A DNA stretch of 33,360 nucleotides from assembly GCA_012519645.1 (NCBI GenBank), contig JAAYPU010000418.1, forward strand, positions 1 through 33,360, in the 5' to 3' direction. The notes below the pieces were generated by a model. It was not told the DNA's origin. It saw nothing but the letters and a program-made list of their open reading frames with translations, and searched no databases. Origin of the DNA: Clostridiales bacterium (lineage in GTDB: Bacteria; Bacillota; Clostridia; Peptostreptococcales; JAAYPU01). Positions 23,267 to 31,833 of the stretch are shown in pieces. Both the position numbers and the translations under genes were made by a program. Every line of letters starts with the position of its first letter. Position 1 is the first letter of the stretch.

Positions 23267-23473
23267 ATGAAGGAAATAGAAATAAAAGACGAAAGTATTA
23301 AACTTTTTCAATTATTAAAATATGCAGGATTGATACCTTCCGGCGGAGAAGCCAAATTTGCTATAAGTGAAGGATATGTAAAAGTGAATGGAAATATCGA
23401 AAAGCAGAAAGGAAAGAAAATATATAAGAATGATATTATAGAATTTCAAGGAAATAAAGTTATTGTTAAATAG
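23267..23473 (+). CDS. yaaA: S4-domain RNA-binding protein (YaaA/RlbA family)
   Basis: A 68-residue protein made of one S4 RNA-binding domain, with the family core LLKYAGLIPSGGEAKFAISEGYVKVNGNIE and KIYKNDIIEF. A one-domain S4 protein between dnaN and recF is the conserved YaaA (RlbA) position in Firmicutes; a ribosome-associated role has been proposed for the family. TAGGAGA precedes the ATG, and recF starts 12 nt after its stop, so the two are co-transcribed. Confidence 0.92.
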   Translation: MKEIEIKDESIKLFQLLKYAGLIPSGGEAKFAISEGYVKVNGNIEKQKGKKIYKNDIIEFQGNKVIVK

Positions 23474-23484
23474 AGGAAGATAAG

Positions 23485-24591
23485 ATGTATATTAAAAATT
23501 TAAATATCAATAATTTTCGTAATTATAGAAATGTTGATATATCTTTTAATGAAAAAGTTAATATAATTATAGGAAATAATGCGCAGGGAAAAACAAATTT
23601 ATTGGAAGCCATATATATGACATCGCTGGGAAAGTCTTTCAGGACGGCAAGAGACAATGAAATGATCATGTTTGATAATGAAAAAGCATCTATTAAAGCT
23701 GAAATAAAGAAGAAAAATACAGAAATAAATTTAGAAATAAACTTATTTCAAAAACAGAAAAAAATAATTAAAATAAACGGCATCAAGCTTAATAAAAATA
23801 CAGACATATTGGAAAATGTTTATATAGTGGTTTTTTCACCGGAAGATTTAAAAATAGTAAAAGATGGGCCTGAAAAAAGAAGGAATTTCATAAATCGTGA
23901 GCTATGCCAGATAAAACCCTTGTATTATCATAATCTTTTTAAATACAGTAAATTATTATTGCAAAGAAATGCTTTTTTAAAAAATATTAATATTGAAAAA
24001 TATGATAAAAACATGTTGGATATCTGGAACAGGGAGCTTGTTGAATATGGAATAAAGCTTATAAAAGAAAGAAGCATATTCATAAAAAAATTGAATGCAA
24101 TAAGCAGTATTATACATAAAAACATTACCAACGGAAAAGAAGATATCGAACTTATTTATGAAAATAATATTTATAAGAAAACAGATGAAATAACAGATAA
24201 AAATATTTATTTAAATAAACTGGAAGAAAGTATAAGAAAGGATTTTATAAGAGGAAACACGGATATTGGCCCGCATAAAGATGATATTATAATAAAAGTA
24301 AATAATAAGGATATAAGAAATTATGGGTCGCAAGGGCAGCAAAGAACAGCAGCTTTAGCATTAAAGCTTGCGGAAATAAAGTTTATTGAAGAGGAAACAG
24401 GAGAAACACCTATTTTGCTATTAGATGATGTTTTATCCGAATTAGACGCAGAACGGCAAAAATTTCTGATCAATTCTCTTAAAGACATCCAATTATTTAT
24501 AACAACAACTGATATAAGTAATTTTATAGAAAAAAATCTCCCCGAGAATAAAATAATAAAGATATGTAATGGAACGATAGAAAAAATATAA
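23485..24591 (+). CDS. recF: DNA replication and repair ATPase RecF
   Basis: RecF is an SMC-like ABC ATPase that helps load RecA at gaps with RecO and RecR. The 368 residues contain Walker A GNNAQGKT at 30–37, the ABC signature region YGSQGQQRTAALALKL and Walker B PILLLDDVLSELD near the C-terminus. The ORF is complete. Its DNA is extremely AT-rich: bases 24181–24240 count 12 G+C of 60. A strong terminator follows at its stop codon, separating it from the peptidase gene. Confidence 0.97.
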   Translation: MYIKNLNINNFRNYRNVDISFNEKVNIIIGNNAQGKTNLLEAIYMTSLGKSFRTARDNEMIMFDNEKASIKAEIKKKNTEINLEINLFQKQKKIIKINGIKLNKNTDILENVYIVVFSPEDLKIVKDGPEKRRNFINRELCQIKPLYYHNLFKYSKLLLQRNAFLKNINIEKYDKNMLDIWNRELVEYGIKLIKERSIFIKKLNAISSIIHKNITNGKEDIELIYENNIYKKTDEITDKNIYLNKLEESIRKDFIRGNTDIGPHKDDIIIKVNNKDIRNYGSQGQQRTAALALKLAEIKFIEEETGETPILLLDDVLSELDAERQKFLINSLKDIQLFITTTDISNFIEKNLPENKIIKICNGTIEKI

Positions 24592-24624
24592 AGCCGTCAA
24601 TGTAAATAGTTGACGGCTTTTTTA
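24590..24624 (+). terminator. Terminator after recF
   Basis: AAAGCCGTCAA (24590–24600) pairs perfectly with TTGACGGCTTT (24610–24620), followed by TTTT. The stem begins inside the recF stop codon. Confidence 0.92.
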
Positions 24625-24691
24625 TCATTGATAAACAAATTATTATCCAAAAAAAGCTCTTTTCCATAATATGATAAGAGAGGTGATAAAT

Positions 24692-25372
24692 ATGGCGGTA
24701 ATTTTGGTTTACAATAACGATACGAATCAAATGGAAAGATATGAAAGAGCAGAAAATCAAATGATGCCTTATATATACAACAATAGTCTTACAGTAAATG
24801 AATTCAGAGGCTCCTCAAATGCAAATACATTATGGACTGATAAAAGGACCATGGAAAATTGGAGTCGTTTCAGGGATTATTACGGTTCTCCTATTTTTGT
24901 CGGATTTGCCTTTAAAAGAATATGGGAAGGCGGTCATAGCAATCAGTCCCAGCATTATGCAGGAAAAGCATTGGACACGGGTCAAAATCTAGGACCGGCC
25001 GAAGTAAACCGATTAAGGCAAAGTGCAATAAATTCAGGACTCTGGAACTATGTAGAACCTGCATTTCTCGCTCCGACATGGGTACATGTGGATACCAGAA
25101 ATATGAATCCTGCCTGTGCAAGCGGATATCCTCTTGTCAGGTTGGGAGATGTGGGTAATTATGTGCTGATCCTGCAGGATGCATTAAATGCTCTGGGATA
25201 TACAGGCGCAGGATTGGACGGAGTGTTTGGAGCAGGCACACAAGCAGCTGTCAGAAGATTTCAACAGTCAAACGGATTGCCTGCAGACGGTGTGGTAGGG
25301 TGCATGACATGGACACAGTTGACACAAGCAGCAAAAGGAATAGGATTGACCTCTACAGTAATAAATCCATAG
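24692..25372 (+). CDS. M15-like zinc peptidase fused to a peptidoglycan-binding domain
   Basis: A 226-residue protein. The N-terminal half has the zinc pattern of M15/D-Ala-D-Ala carboxypeptidase-like enzymes: His88 and Asp95 in SQHYAGKALD, and His132 in WVHVDTR. A PG_binding_1 domain lies at about 147–210 (VRLGDVGNYVLILQDAL … LDGVFGAGTQAAVRRFQQSNGLPADGVVG). The predicted role is cutting peptide cross-links of peptidoglycan. No signal peptide is seen, which suits a phage-type endolysin or a protein released by mother-cell lysis. I chose the ATG at 24692 with AGAGGTG upstream. Its DNA is GC-richer than neighbours (32 of 60 at 25201–25260). Position between recF and gyrB is unusual. Confidence 0.82.
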   Translation: MAVILVYNNDTNQMERYERAENQMMPYIYNNSLTVNEFRGSSNANTLWTDKRTMENWSRFRDYYGSPIFVGFAFKRIWEGGHSNQSQHYAGKALDTGQNLGPAEVNRLRQSAINSGLWNYVEPAFLAPTWVHVDTRNMNPACASGYPLVRLGDVGNYVLILQDALNALGYTGAGLDGVFGAGTQAAVRRFQQSNGLPADGVVGCMTWTQLTQAAKGIGLTSTVINP

Positions 25373-25375
25373 CTG

Positions 25376-25398
25376 CCAGAGGAGGAATAATCCTCTGG
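25376..25398 (+). terminator. Hairpin after the peptidase gene
   Basis: CCAGAGGA (25376–25383) pairs with TCCTCTGG (25391–25398) over 7 nt. It is followed by TATATATATA rather than a T run, so termination may be weak. Confidence 0.5.
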
Positions 25399-25499
25399 TA
25401 TATATATATGGTTAAACACACATCTAAGGTGTTATAAATTTGCGTAAATTAATAAAAAAACATATTTGTTGATATTTTTGTATAAGAAGCGAAAAAGAC

Positions 25500-25528
25500 T
25501 TTAAATATTCGCATTAAAAGATTATAAT
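25500..25528 (+). promoter_or_regulatory. gyrB: Candidate promoter of gyrBA
   Basis: TTTAAA (25500–25505), a 17-bp spacer and a perfect TATAAT (25523–25528) lie about 50 bp before the gyrB start. The -35 box matches 4 of 6. Confidence 0.5.
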
Positions 25529-25578
25529 AAGAGAGGTGTAAAATTTAAAACAGCATGACGATAAAAGAGGTGATAAAT

Positions 25579-27492
25579 GTGACTGTAGACAAATCGCAAC
25601 ATTATAATGCTGAAGATATACAAGTATTGGAAGGATTGGATCCAGTAAGAAAAAGACCCGGAATGTATATTGGTTCCACAGGCCCTAGAGGACTTCATCA
25701 TTTAGTTTATGAAATAGTTGATAACAGTATCGATGAAGCACTTGCCGGTTATTGTAAAAATATAAAAATAATCATTCATCAGGATAATTCCGTATCTGTT
25801 GAAGATGACGGAAGGGGAATGCCGGTTGACATGCACCCCAAAATGAATAAACCGGCTGTCGAGGTTATACATACTGTCCTTCATGCCGGCGGAAAGTTCG
25901 GAGGAAACGGATACAAGGTATCGGGCGGACTTCACGGTGTAGGAGCTTCCGTTGTAAATGCTTTATCCGAATGGATGATAGTTGAGGTAAAAAGAAATGA
26001 CAAAATATACAGACAGACCTATTCCAGAGGAATAACAACCTCTCCGTTAGAAATAGTAGGAGAAACTAAAAAAACAGGTTCTAAAACAATCTTTAAGCCG
26101 GATAATGAAATATTTGATGAAATAGATTTCAGTTATTCCACACTGGAATACAGCCTTCGTGAAATGGCTTTCTTAAATAAAGGTGTGAAAATAACTTTAA
26201 AAGACGAGAGAGAAGACAGAAAAAAAGAAGAAGTATTCTATTATGAAGGCGGAATTAAAGAGTTTGTAAAGCATCAAAATAAAAATAAGGATGTTATACA
26301 TAAAGATATAATTTATTTTGAAGTGAAGAAAGAAAAGCATGAAGTAGAAATTGCGATGCAATATACAGATAAATACAATGAAAATATTTTTACCTTTGCA
26401 AACAACATAAACACAAGCGAAGGCGGGTCGCATCTAATAGGCTTTAAATCTGCGCTTACCAGAGTTATCAATGATTATGCAAGAAAGAACAATATATTGA
26501 AAAGCAACGAAGAAGGCCTGATGGGTGAAGATGTCAGAGAAGGCTTAACCGCTATTATTTCAGTTAAATTATCCGAGCCTCAATTCGAAGGACAAACAAA
26601 AACAAAACTTGGGAATAGTGAGATAAGAGGTTTTGTTGAAACCACTACGAATGAGTATTTACAGATTTTTTTAGAAGAGAATCCTCAGCAGGCAAGAAGC
26701 ATTATTGAAAAATGCGTTAAGGCAGCAAGAGCACGTGAGGCAGCACGAAAAGCCAGGGAATTGACAAGAAGAAAAGGAGCATTGGACGGATTATCTCTTC
26801 CGGGCAAATTAGCAGACTGTTCTGAGAAAGATCCTGCTCTCAGTGAGATTTTTATTGTTGAGGGTGATTCTGCGGGAGGTTCCGCAAAGCAAGGCCGTGA
26901 CAGGAGCAGACAAGCTATCCTTCCTTTACGTGGAAAAATCATGAATGTTGAAAAAGCACGGTTGGATAAAATTTTAAGCTCTGATGAAATAAAAGCTATG
27001 ATCACAGCTTTTGGCTGCGGCATAGGAAATGAATTTAATTTAGAAAAACTCAGATATCATAAAATTATTATTATGACGGATGCGGATGTAGACGGTGCAC
27101 ACATACGAACACTGCTGCTTACATTCTTCTATCGATATATGACTCCATTGGTAGAAAATGGACATGTTTATGCAGCTCAGCCGCCTTTATACAAAGTAAA
27201 AAAAGGTAAGGAAGAGCATTATGTCTATTCAGATAAAGAGCTGGAAAAATTGTTATCGGATATAGGCAGACAAGGAATTACACTTCAAAGGTACAAAGGT
27301 TTGGGAGAAATGAATCCTGAACAGCTATGGGACACCACAATGAATATTAATACGAGGACACTGGTCCAAATAACAGTAGAAGATGCAGCCATTGCAGATG
27401 AAGTGTTTACGACTCTTATGGGAGACAAAGTCCTTCCAAGAAAAAAATTCATTGAAGATAATGCAAGATATGTTACCAATTTGGATATATAG
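25579..27492 (+). CDS. gyrB: DNA gyrase subunit B
   Basis: GyrB is the ATPase subunit of gyrase. From the GTG at 25579 it has 637 residues, close to 638 in Bacillus subtilis. The GHKL ATPase domain has EIVDNSIDEALAG and GGLHGVGASVVNAL; the TOPRIM domain has VEGDSAGGSAKQGRDR and MTDADVDGAHI; the C-terminus ends with RYVTNLDI. I prefer the GTG because AGAGGTG lies 6 nt before it, the same leader as the upstream peptidase gene; an ATG at 25555 would add eight residues with no ribosome site at proper distance. gyrA follows 12 nt later. Confidence 0.97.
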   Translation: MTVDKSQHYNAEDIQVLEGLDPVRKRPGMYIGSTGPRGLHHLVYEIVDNSIDEALAGYCKNIKIIIHQDNSVSVEDDGRGMPVDMHPKMNKPAVEVIHTVLHAGGKFGGNGYKVSGGLHGVGASVVNALSEWMIVEVKRNDKIYRQTYSRGITTSPLEIVGETKKTGSKTIFKPDNEIFDEIDFSYSTLEYSLREMAFLNKGVKITLKDEREDRKKEEVFYYEGGIKEFVKHQNKNKDVIHKDIIYFEVKKEKHEVEIAMQYTDKYNENIFTFANNINTSEGGSHLIGFKSALTRVINDYARKNNILKSNEEGLMGEDVREGLTAIISVKLSEPQFEGQTKTKLGNSEIRGFVETTTNEYLQIFLEENPQQARSIIEKCVKAARAREAARKARELTRRKGALDGLSLPGKLADCSEKDPALSEIFIVEGDSAGGSAKQGRDRSRQAILPLRGKIMNVEKARLDKILSSDEIKAMITAFGCGIGNEFNLEKLRYHKIIIMTDADVDGAHIRTLLLTFFYRYMTPLVENGHVYAAQPPLYKVKKGKEEHYVYSDKELEKLLSDIGRQGITLQRYKGLGEMNPEQLWDTTMNINTRTLVQITVEDAAIADEVFTTLMGDKVLPRKKFIEDNARYVTNLDI

Positions 27493-27504
27493 GGAGGCTG
27501 ACAA

Positions 27505-30015
27505 ATGGAGAATAACTTTATTGATAACGATAAAATAATTCAAACAGATATACATGATGAAATGCAAAAATCCTATATCGAATATGCCATGAGTGTAATT
27601 GTCGGAAGAGCGCTTCCCGATGTCCGGGATGGTTTGAAACCGGTACATAGACGTATATTATATGCTATGAATGAGTTAGGATTATCGCCCGATCAGCCTT
27701 TCAGAAAATCAGCTCGTATCGTCGGGGATGTTTTGGGTAAGTATCATCCGCACGGAGATACCTCTGTATATGACGCAATGGTTAGAATGGCTCAGGATTT
27801 TTCAATCAGATACCCATTAGTCAACGGCCACGGAAACTTTGGATCTGTTGATGGGGACAGCGAAGCTGCAATGAGGTATACGGAAGCGAAAATGACTAAG
27901 CTGGCCGTAGAAATGCTCAGAGATATAAATAAGGATACAATAGATTATGTACCGAACTTTGATGAAACACTAAAAGAACCTACTGTATTGCCTTCCAGAT
28001 TCCCAAATCTTATTGTAAATGGATCTAACGGTATTGCTGTAGGCTATGCCACATCAATACCTCCACATAATCTTGAAGAAGTTATAGATGCGACAATTAA
28101 AATGATAGAAGATGAAGAAACAACTATCGAAGATATAATAAAGATTATAAAAGGTCCTGATTTTCCCACCGGCGCGACTATTTTAGGCAAAAACAGCATT
28201 AAAGAAGCTTACCGAACAGGTCAGGGTAAGGTTTTGGTCCGTTCAAAGGTTGAGATCGAAGAAACCAGCAAGGGAAAACTTCAAATAATAGTGAAGGAAA
28301 TTCCTTATCAGGTAAATAAAGCAAAGCTTATAGAAAAAATTGCAGAGCTTGTCAGGGATAAAAAAGTAGAGAATATTTCTGATTTGAGGGATGAATCGGA
28401 TAGAAACGGTATGAGAATCGTTATTGAAGTTAAAAGAGATGCAAATCCTCATATCATTTTGAACAGACTCTATAAACATACTCAATTGCAGGATACCTTC
28501 AGCATCATCATGATAGCACTTGTCAATGGTGAGCCTAAGGTTCTGAATATATATGAATTGATTCATCATTATCTGATGCACCAAAAAGAAATCGTAACCA
28601 GAAGAACTCAATATGATTTAGAAAAAGCAGAAGAAAGAGCACATATTTTAGAAGGGCTGAAAATTGCTTTAGACAATATCGATGAAGTTATTGCATTAAT
28701 TAAAAAATCAGCAAATGCTGCAGAAGCAAAAGAAGGACTGATGGAAACCTTCAGCTTAAGCGAGAAGCAGGCACAGGCGATTCTTGATATGAGACTTCAA
28801 AGATTGACTGGATTGGAAAGGGACAAGATCGATCAAGAATTCAATGAATTATTAAAGCTTATCGCAGAGTTTAAAGAAATATTGGCAAATGAAAAATTGC
28901 TTATGAACATTATAAAAGAAGAGCTTTTGGAAATAAAAGAAAAATATGCCGACGATAGGCGTACACAAATTGTTGCAAGTGCCGAAGAAATAGAAGAGGA
29001 AGACCTTATTCAGGAAGAAGACATTACTGTTACATTGACGCATTTGGGCTATATCAAACGAGTACCGGCGGATACGTATAAGCTCCAAAAAAGAGGCGGA
29101 AAGGGAATTACAGGATTAACGACAAGAGAAAATGACTTTGTAAAGCAGCTGATTTCTACATCTACCCATAACTATCTGTTATTCTTCACTAATACAGGAA
29201 AGATGTACAGAATGAAAGCTTATGAAATTCCTGAAGCGAAAAGACATGCGAAGGGAACGGCAATAGTAAATCTTCTTAACCTTCACCATGGAGAACGCGT
29301 CACCGCAATGATCCCTCTGAAGGTGTTTGAAAAAGATAAATACCTTATTTCCGTTACCAAGAAGGGTGTTATAAAGAAGACGGATATAACTCAGTTTGAT
29401 ACTTCAAGAAAAACCGGCATCATAGCTATAAATCTGAAGGATAACGATGAGCTTATAAGCGTCAAAGAAACCACAGGCAAAAGCGATATCATTGTCGTCA
29501 CCAGAAAAGGAAAAAGCATCTGCTTTAACGAAAACGATGTCAGAGACATGGGAAGAACAGCGGCAGGCGTCAGGGCAATTATTTTAGGCAAAGATGATGA
29601 AGTAGTAAGCATGGAAGTTTTTGAAATGGATAATCTGATAGAGAATGAATGCTTGCTCGTTGCTACCGAACAGGGCTATGGAAAGAGAACGCCTTTAAAA
29701 GAATATAAAATCCAAGCAAGAGGCGGTAAAGGTATGCTGACTTATGATAAAGATAAGTTAAGCAAAACAGGAGAATTAGTTGGTGCGGTCGTAGTTAAGG
29801 AAAATGATGAAGTTATGTTGATAAATTCGGAAGGAGTTATTATACGTATTGAAGCTGATTCAATTTCAAAATTAGGAAGAGCAACGCAAGGTGTCAAGCT
29901 TATGCGTGTAGATGAAAATGAAAATATCATTTCCATTGCCAAAATCGTTTCCGAAGAAATGGATGAAAATGGAGATGAAACGGATGATCTGGAACAAATA
30001 ACCATTGATATGTAA
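27505..30015 (+). CDS. gyrA: DNA gyrase subunit A
   Basis: GyrA cuts and rejoins DNA. The 836 residues have catalytic Tyr125 in AAMRYTEAKM, the quinolone-target segment HPHGDTSVYDAMVRMAQ at 81–97 with Thr86 where Escherichia coli has Ser83 (as is common in Clostridia), the gyrase box QKRGGKG, and an acidic tail ending DDLEQITIDM. AGGGAGG precedes the ATG. The beta-pinwheel C-terminal domain appears complete. Confidence 0.98.
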   Translation: MENNFIDNDKIIQTDIHDEMQKSYIEYAMSVIVGRALPDVRDGLKPVHRRILYAMNELGLSPDQPFRKSARIVGDVLGKYHPHGDTSVYDAMVRMAQDFSIRYPLVNGHGNFGSVDGDSEAAMRYTEAKMTKLAVEMLRDINKDTIDYVPNFDETLKEPTVLPSRFPNLIVNGSNGIAVGYATSIPPHNLEEVIDATIKMIEDEETTIEDIIKIIKGPDFPTGATILGKNSIKEAYRTGQGKVLVRSKVEIEETSKGKLQIIVKEIPYQVNKAKLIEKIAELVRDKKVENISDLRDESDRNGMRIVIEVKRDANPHIILNRLYKHTQLQDTFSIIMIALVNGEPKVLNIYELIHHYLMHQKEIVTRRTQYDLEKAEERAHILEGLKIALDNIDEVIALIKKSANAAEAKEGLMETFSLSEKQAQAILDMRLQRLTGLERDKIDQEFNELLKLIAEFKEILANEKLLMNIIKEELLEIKEKYADDRRTQIVASAEEIEEEDLIQEEDITVTLTHLGYIKRVPADTYKLQKRGGKGITGLTTRENDFVKQLISTSTHNYLLFFTNTGKMYRMKAYEIPEAKRHAKGTAIVNLLNLHHGERVTAMIPLKVFEKDKYLISVTKKGVIKKTDITQFDTSRKTGIIAINLKDNDELISVKETTGKSDIIVVTRKGKSICFNENDVRDMGRTAAGVRAIILGKDDEVVSMEVFEMDNLIENECLLVATEQGYGKRTPLKEYKIQARGGKGMLTYDKDKLSKTGELVGAVVVKENDEVMLINSEGVIIRIEADSISKLGRATQGVKLMRVDENENIISIAKIVSEEMDENGDETDDLEQITIDM

Positions 30016-30026
30016 ATGCTTTACTT

Positions 30027-30048
30027 CGCCTGCTTGAATTAGCAGGCG
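30027..30048 (+). terminator. Hairpin after gyrA
   Basis: CGCCTGCT (30027–30034) pairs with AGCAGGCG (30041–30048) over a 6-nt loop. The tail is GAATTATTAT, so termination is probable but not strong. Confidence 0.5.
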
Positions 30049-30088
30049 GAATTATTATATCAGAGTAAAAGAATATTAATATTCTTCC

Positions 30089-30114
30089 GTTTGTTGTTTT
30101 TAATTATTGGGTAT
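30089..30114 (+). promoter_or_regulatory. Sigma-B-type promoter of the rsbV–rsbW–sigB operon
   Basis: GTTTGT (30089–30094), a 14-bp spacer and GGGTAT (30109–30114) fit the Bacillus sigma-B consensus GTTT(A/T)(A/T)–N12–14–GGGTAT, with an exact -10 box. It lies 30 bp before the antagonist gene, suggesting autoregulation. Confidence 0.7.
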
Positions 30115-30144
30115 AAAATAATTGATTTTGAGGAGGTATTCAAA

Positions 30145-30462
30145 ATGACGCTGAAAATTGAAAGCATATTTAATGAAAAGTCTAACAGATGGATTGTTCA
30201 AATTATTGGCGAAATGGATGTATTAACTTCAAAGGAGCTTAGGGAGGAGCTTATCCGAATATTTAACGAAAAGCAGGAAAATATTATACTTGATTTGCAA
30301 GGACTGAACTATATTGACAGTACAGGATTAGGAGTAATCATAGGAGCTTACGGCAGACTGAAAGAAAAAGAAAAAGAGATTAGTATAATCAATCCTAAAC
30401 AAAATATTCTAAAACTTTTAACCATCACTGGGTTAGATAAAATACTCATTAAGCAAAACTAA
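30145..30462 (+). CDS. rsbV: STAS-domain anti-anti-sigma factor (RsbV-like)
   Basis: RsbV/SpoIIAA-class antagonists bind the anti-sigma kinase when unphosphorylated and so free the sigma factor. The 105 residues form one STAS domain, with the phospho-acceptor Ser59 in YIDSTGLGVIIGAYG, matching Ser58 of SpoIIAA. The start at 30145 has GAGGAGG upstream; a longer in-frame start crosses the promoter. It is 20 nt upstream of the anti-sigma gene. Confidence 0.93.
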   Translation: MTLKIESIFNEKSNRWIVQIIGEMDVLTSKELREELIRIFNEKQENIILDLQGLNYIDSTGLGVIIGAYGRLKEKEKEISIINPKQNILKLLTITGLDKILIKQN

Positions 30463-30482
30463 CATAAGGAGAGAAAGGAAAA

Positions 30483-30884
30483 ATGACAGATTTTTTAAAA
30501 TTCTCCATTCCTGGTAAACCGGAATATGTGGGAGTAGTGAGACTGGCAGTGTCTTCCATTGCTAACAGGGCGGGCTTTGACATTGAAGCAATAGAAGATA
30601 TAAAGGTTGCTGTTGCGGAAGCATGCAACAATGCAATTTTACATGGTATTTCAGATAATTGCTGTAATTTTGAAGTAGGTTGTTTTCTGGAAAACGATAG
30701 ACTCATAATTGAAATCGAGGACAAGGGGCACGGGTATAATATGAATGAATATGTGGCGCCTGATCTTTGTAATCCAAAAGAAGGAGGTCTTGGAATATTT
30801 ATTATCAAAACCCTCATGGATGAGGTGGAGATATTGTCTAATACCGGAGAAGGTACAATGATCAAAATGACTAAATATATTTAA
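30483..30884 (+). CDS. rsbW: Anti-sigma-B factor / serine kinase (RsbW-like)
   Basis: RsbW-type proteins hold the sigma factor and phosphorylate RsbV. The 133 residues form a GHKL ATPase fold: N-box EACNNAILHG with Glu46 and Asn50, G1 box EDKGHGY at 79–85, and G2 box GGLGIFIIKTLMDEV from 101. The N-terminus FSIPGKPEYVGVVRLAVSSIANRAGF matches RsbW rather than SpoIIAB. AAGGAGAG precedes the ATG. It sits between rsbV and the sigma gene, as in sigB operons. Confidence 0.93.
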   Translation: MTDFLKFSIPGKPEYVGVVRLAVSSIANRAGFDIEAIEDIKVAVAEACNNAILHGISDNCCNFEVGCFLENDRLIIEIEDKGHGYNMNEYVAPDLCNPKEGGLGIFIIKTLMDEVEILSNTGEGTMIKMTKYI

Positions 30885-30898
30885 AAGAGGTTGCGGTA

Positions 30899-31684
30899 AT
30901 GAGTATAAGGGTTTTGTCGGAGGAAATAAAAGAGGGGATTTCAAATAAGGAGCTTTTTTTGCTTTATAAAGAAAACAAAGATATAGAAGTAAGGAACGAG
31001 CTTGTACAAAGATATCTTTATATTGCGGACATATTAGTAAGAAAATATATCAACAGAGGAATAGAATATGATGATTTATATCAGGTCGCTTCGCTAGCAC
31101 TGATAAAAGCCGTGGAAAGATTCGATATAGAAAAGGGTTTTGAATTCAGCAGCTTTGCAACACCTACAATTTTAGGTGAAATCAAAAAGCATTTCAGAGA
31201 TAAAGGTTGGGCGATTCGTGTTCCGAGAAGGATACAAGAGCTGTCTCATAAATTACAGGGAGCAAAGGAAAAGCTTACTCAAGATCTCCATAGAGCTCCA
31301 ATGGTACGAGAGTTAGCAGAATACTTAGAGTGTACGGAAGAGGATATTTTACAGGCAATGGAAGCTTCTGCCGTTTTTGAAATTCAGTCTCTTAATCAAT
31401 CTTATGATAATGAAAATAATGAAAAGGATTTAAGATTGGAAGAAGCTTTGGGAATTAAAGACGATAATTTCACTACTTTGGAAAATCAAGATTTTATTCA
31501 ATCAATTTTGAAAACTCTTTCCCCGGTAGAAATAGATATTTTCAAAATGAGATTTCTGGAAGAAAAAACACAAGGAGAAATAGCAAAACAGTTAAATGTA
31601 TCTCAAATGACGATTTCAAGAATGGAGAAGAAAATAATACATAAATTCAAAGAAGAATTAACAAGCATTGAGAGAAGAAACTAG
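30899..31684 (+). CDS. sigB: SigB-type RNA polymerase sigma factor
   Basis: A 261-residue sigma factor of the SigB/SigF/SigG group. Region 2 reads YDDLYQVASLALIKAVERFD and the FSSFATPTILGEIKKHFRDKGWAIRVPRRIQEL stretch resembles SigB (GEIKRFLRDKTWSVHVPRRIKEL) more than SigF. Region 3 and a region 4 helix-turn-helix (EKTQGEIAKQLNVSQMTISRMEKK) follow. AGAGG precedes the ATG at 14 nt after the rsbW stop. Assignment to SigB rather than SigF rests on this similarity, the RsbW-like partner and the promoter. Confidence 0.88.
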   Translation: MSIRVLSEEIKEGISNKELFLLYKENKDIEVRNELVQRYLYIADILVRKYINRGIEYDDLYQVASLALIKAVERFDIEKGFEFSSFATPTILGEIKKHFRDKGWAIRVPRRIQELSHKLQGAKEKLTQDLHRAPMVRELAEYLECTEEDILQAMEASAVFEIQSLNQSYDNENNEKDLRLEEALGIKDDNFTTLENQDFIQSILKTLSPVEIDIFKMRFLEEKTQGEIAKQLNVSQMTISRMEKKIIHKFKEELTSIERRN

Positions 31685-31739
31685 TTATATTATTGGAAAT
31701 TATCGATGATTTATAAAAATGATCAAATTGTCAAAAATC

Positions 31740-31768
31740 AAACTTCCTTGCCCGAAAGGAAGTTTTTT
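31740..31768 (+). terminator. Terminator of the sigB operon
   Basis: AAACTTCCTT (31740–31749) pairs with AAGGAAGTTT (31756–31765) over a 6-nt loop, in a T run ending at 31768. Confidence 0.9.
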
Positions 31769-31770
31769 AC

Positions 31771-31799
31771 TTGTCTTTTGTATAGAATAATCCTATTAT
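31771..31799 (+). promoter_or_regulatory. trpS: Promoter of trpS
   Basis: TTGTCT (31771–31776), 17 bp, and TATTAT (31794–31799) lie about 35 bp before trpS. The short leader leaves no room for a T-box. Confidence 0.65.
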
Positions 31800-31833
31800 A
31801 GATAATATAAAAAATAAAGACGGAGGTATACCA

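Noticed and set aside
24643..24651. TTATCCAAA, an 8-of-9 DnaA box between recF and the peptidase gene
   Set aside because: Single isolated near-match with no cluster; expected by chance in this composition.
27751..27770. Thr in place of Ser at the quinolone-resistance position of GyrA
   Set aside because: Thr at this place is normal in Clostridia and does not by itself indicate resistance.
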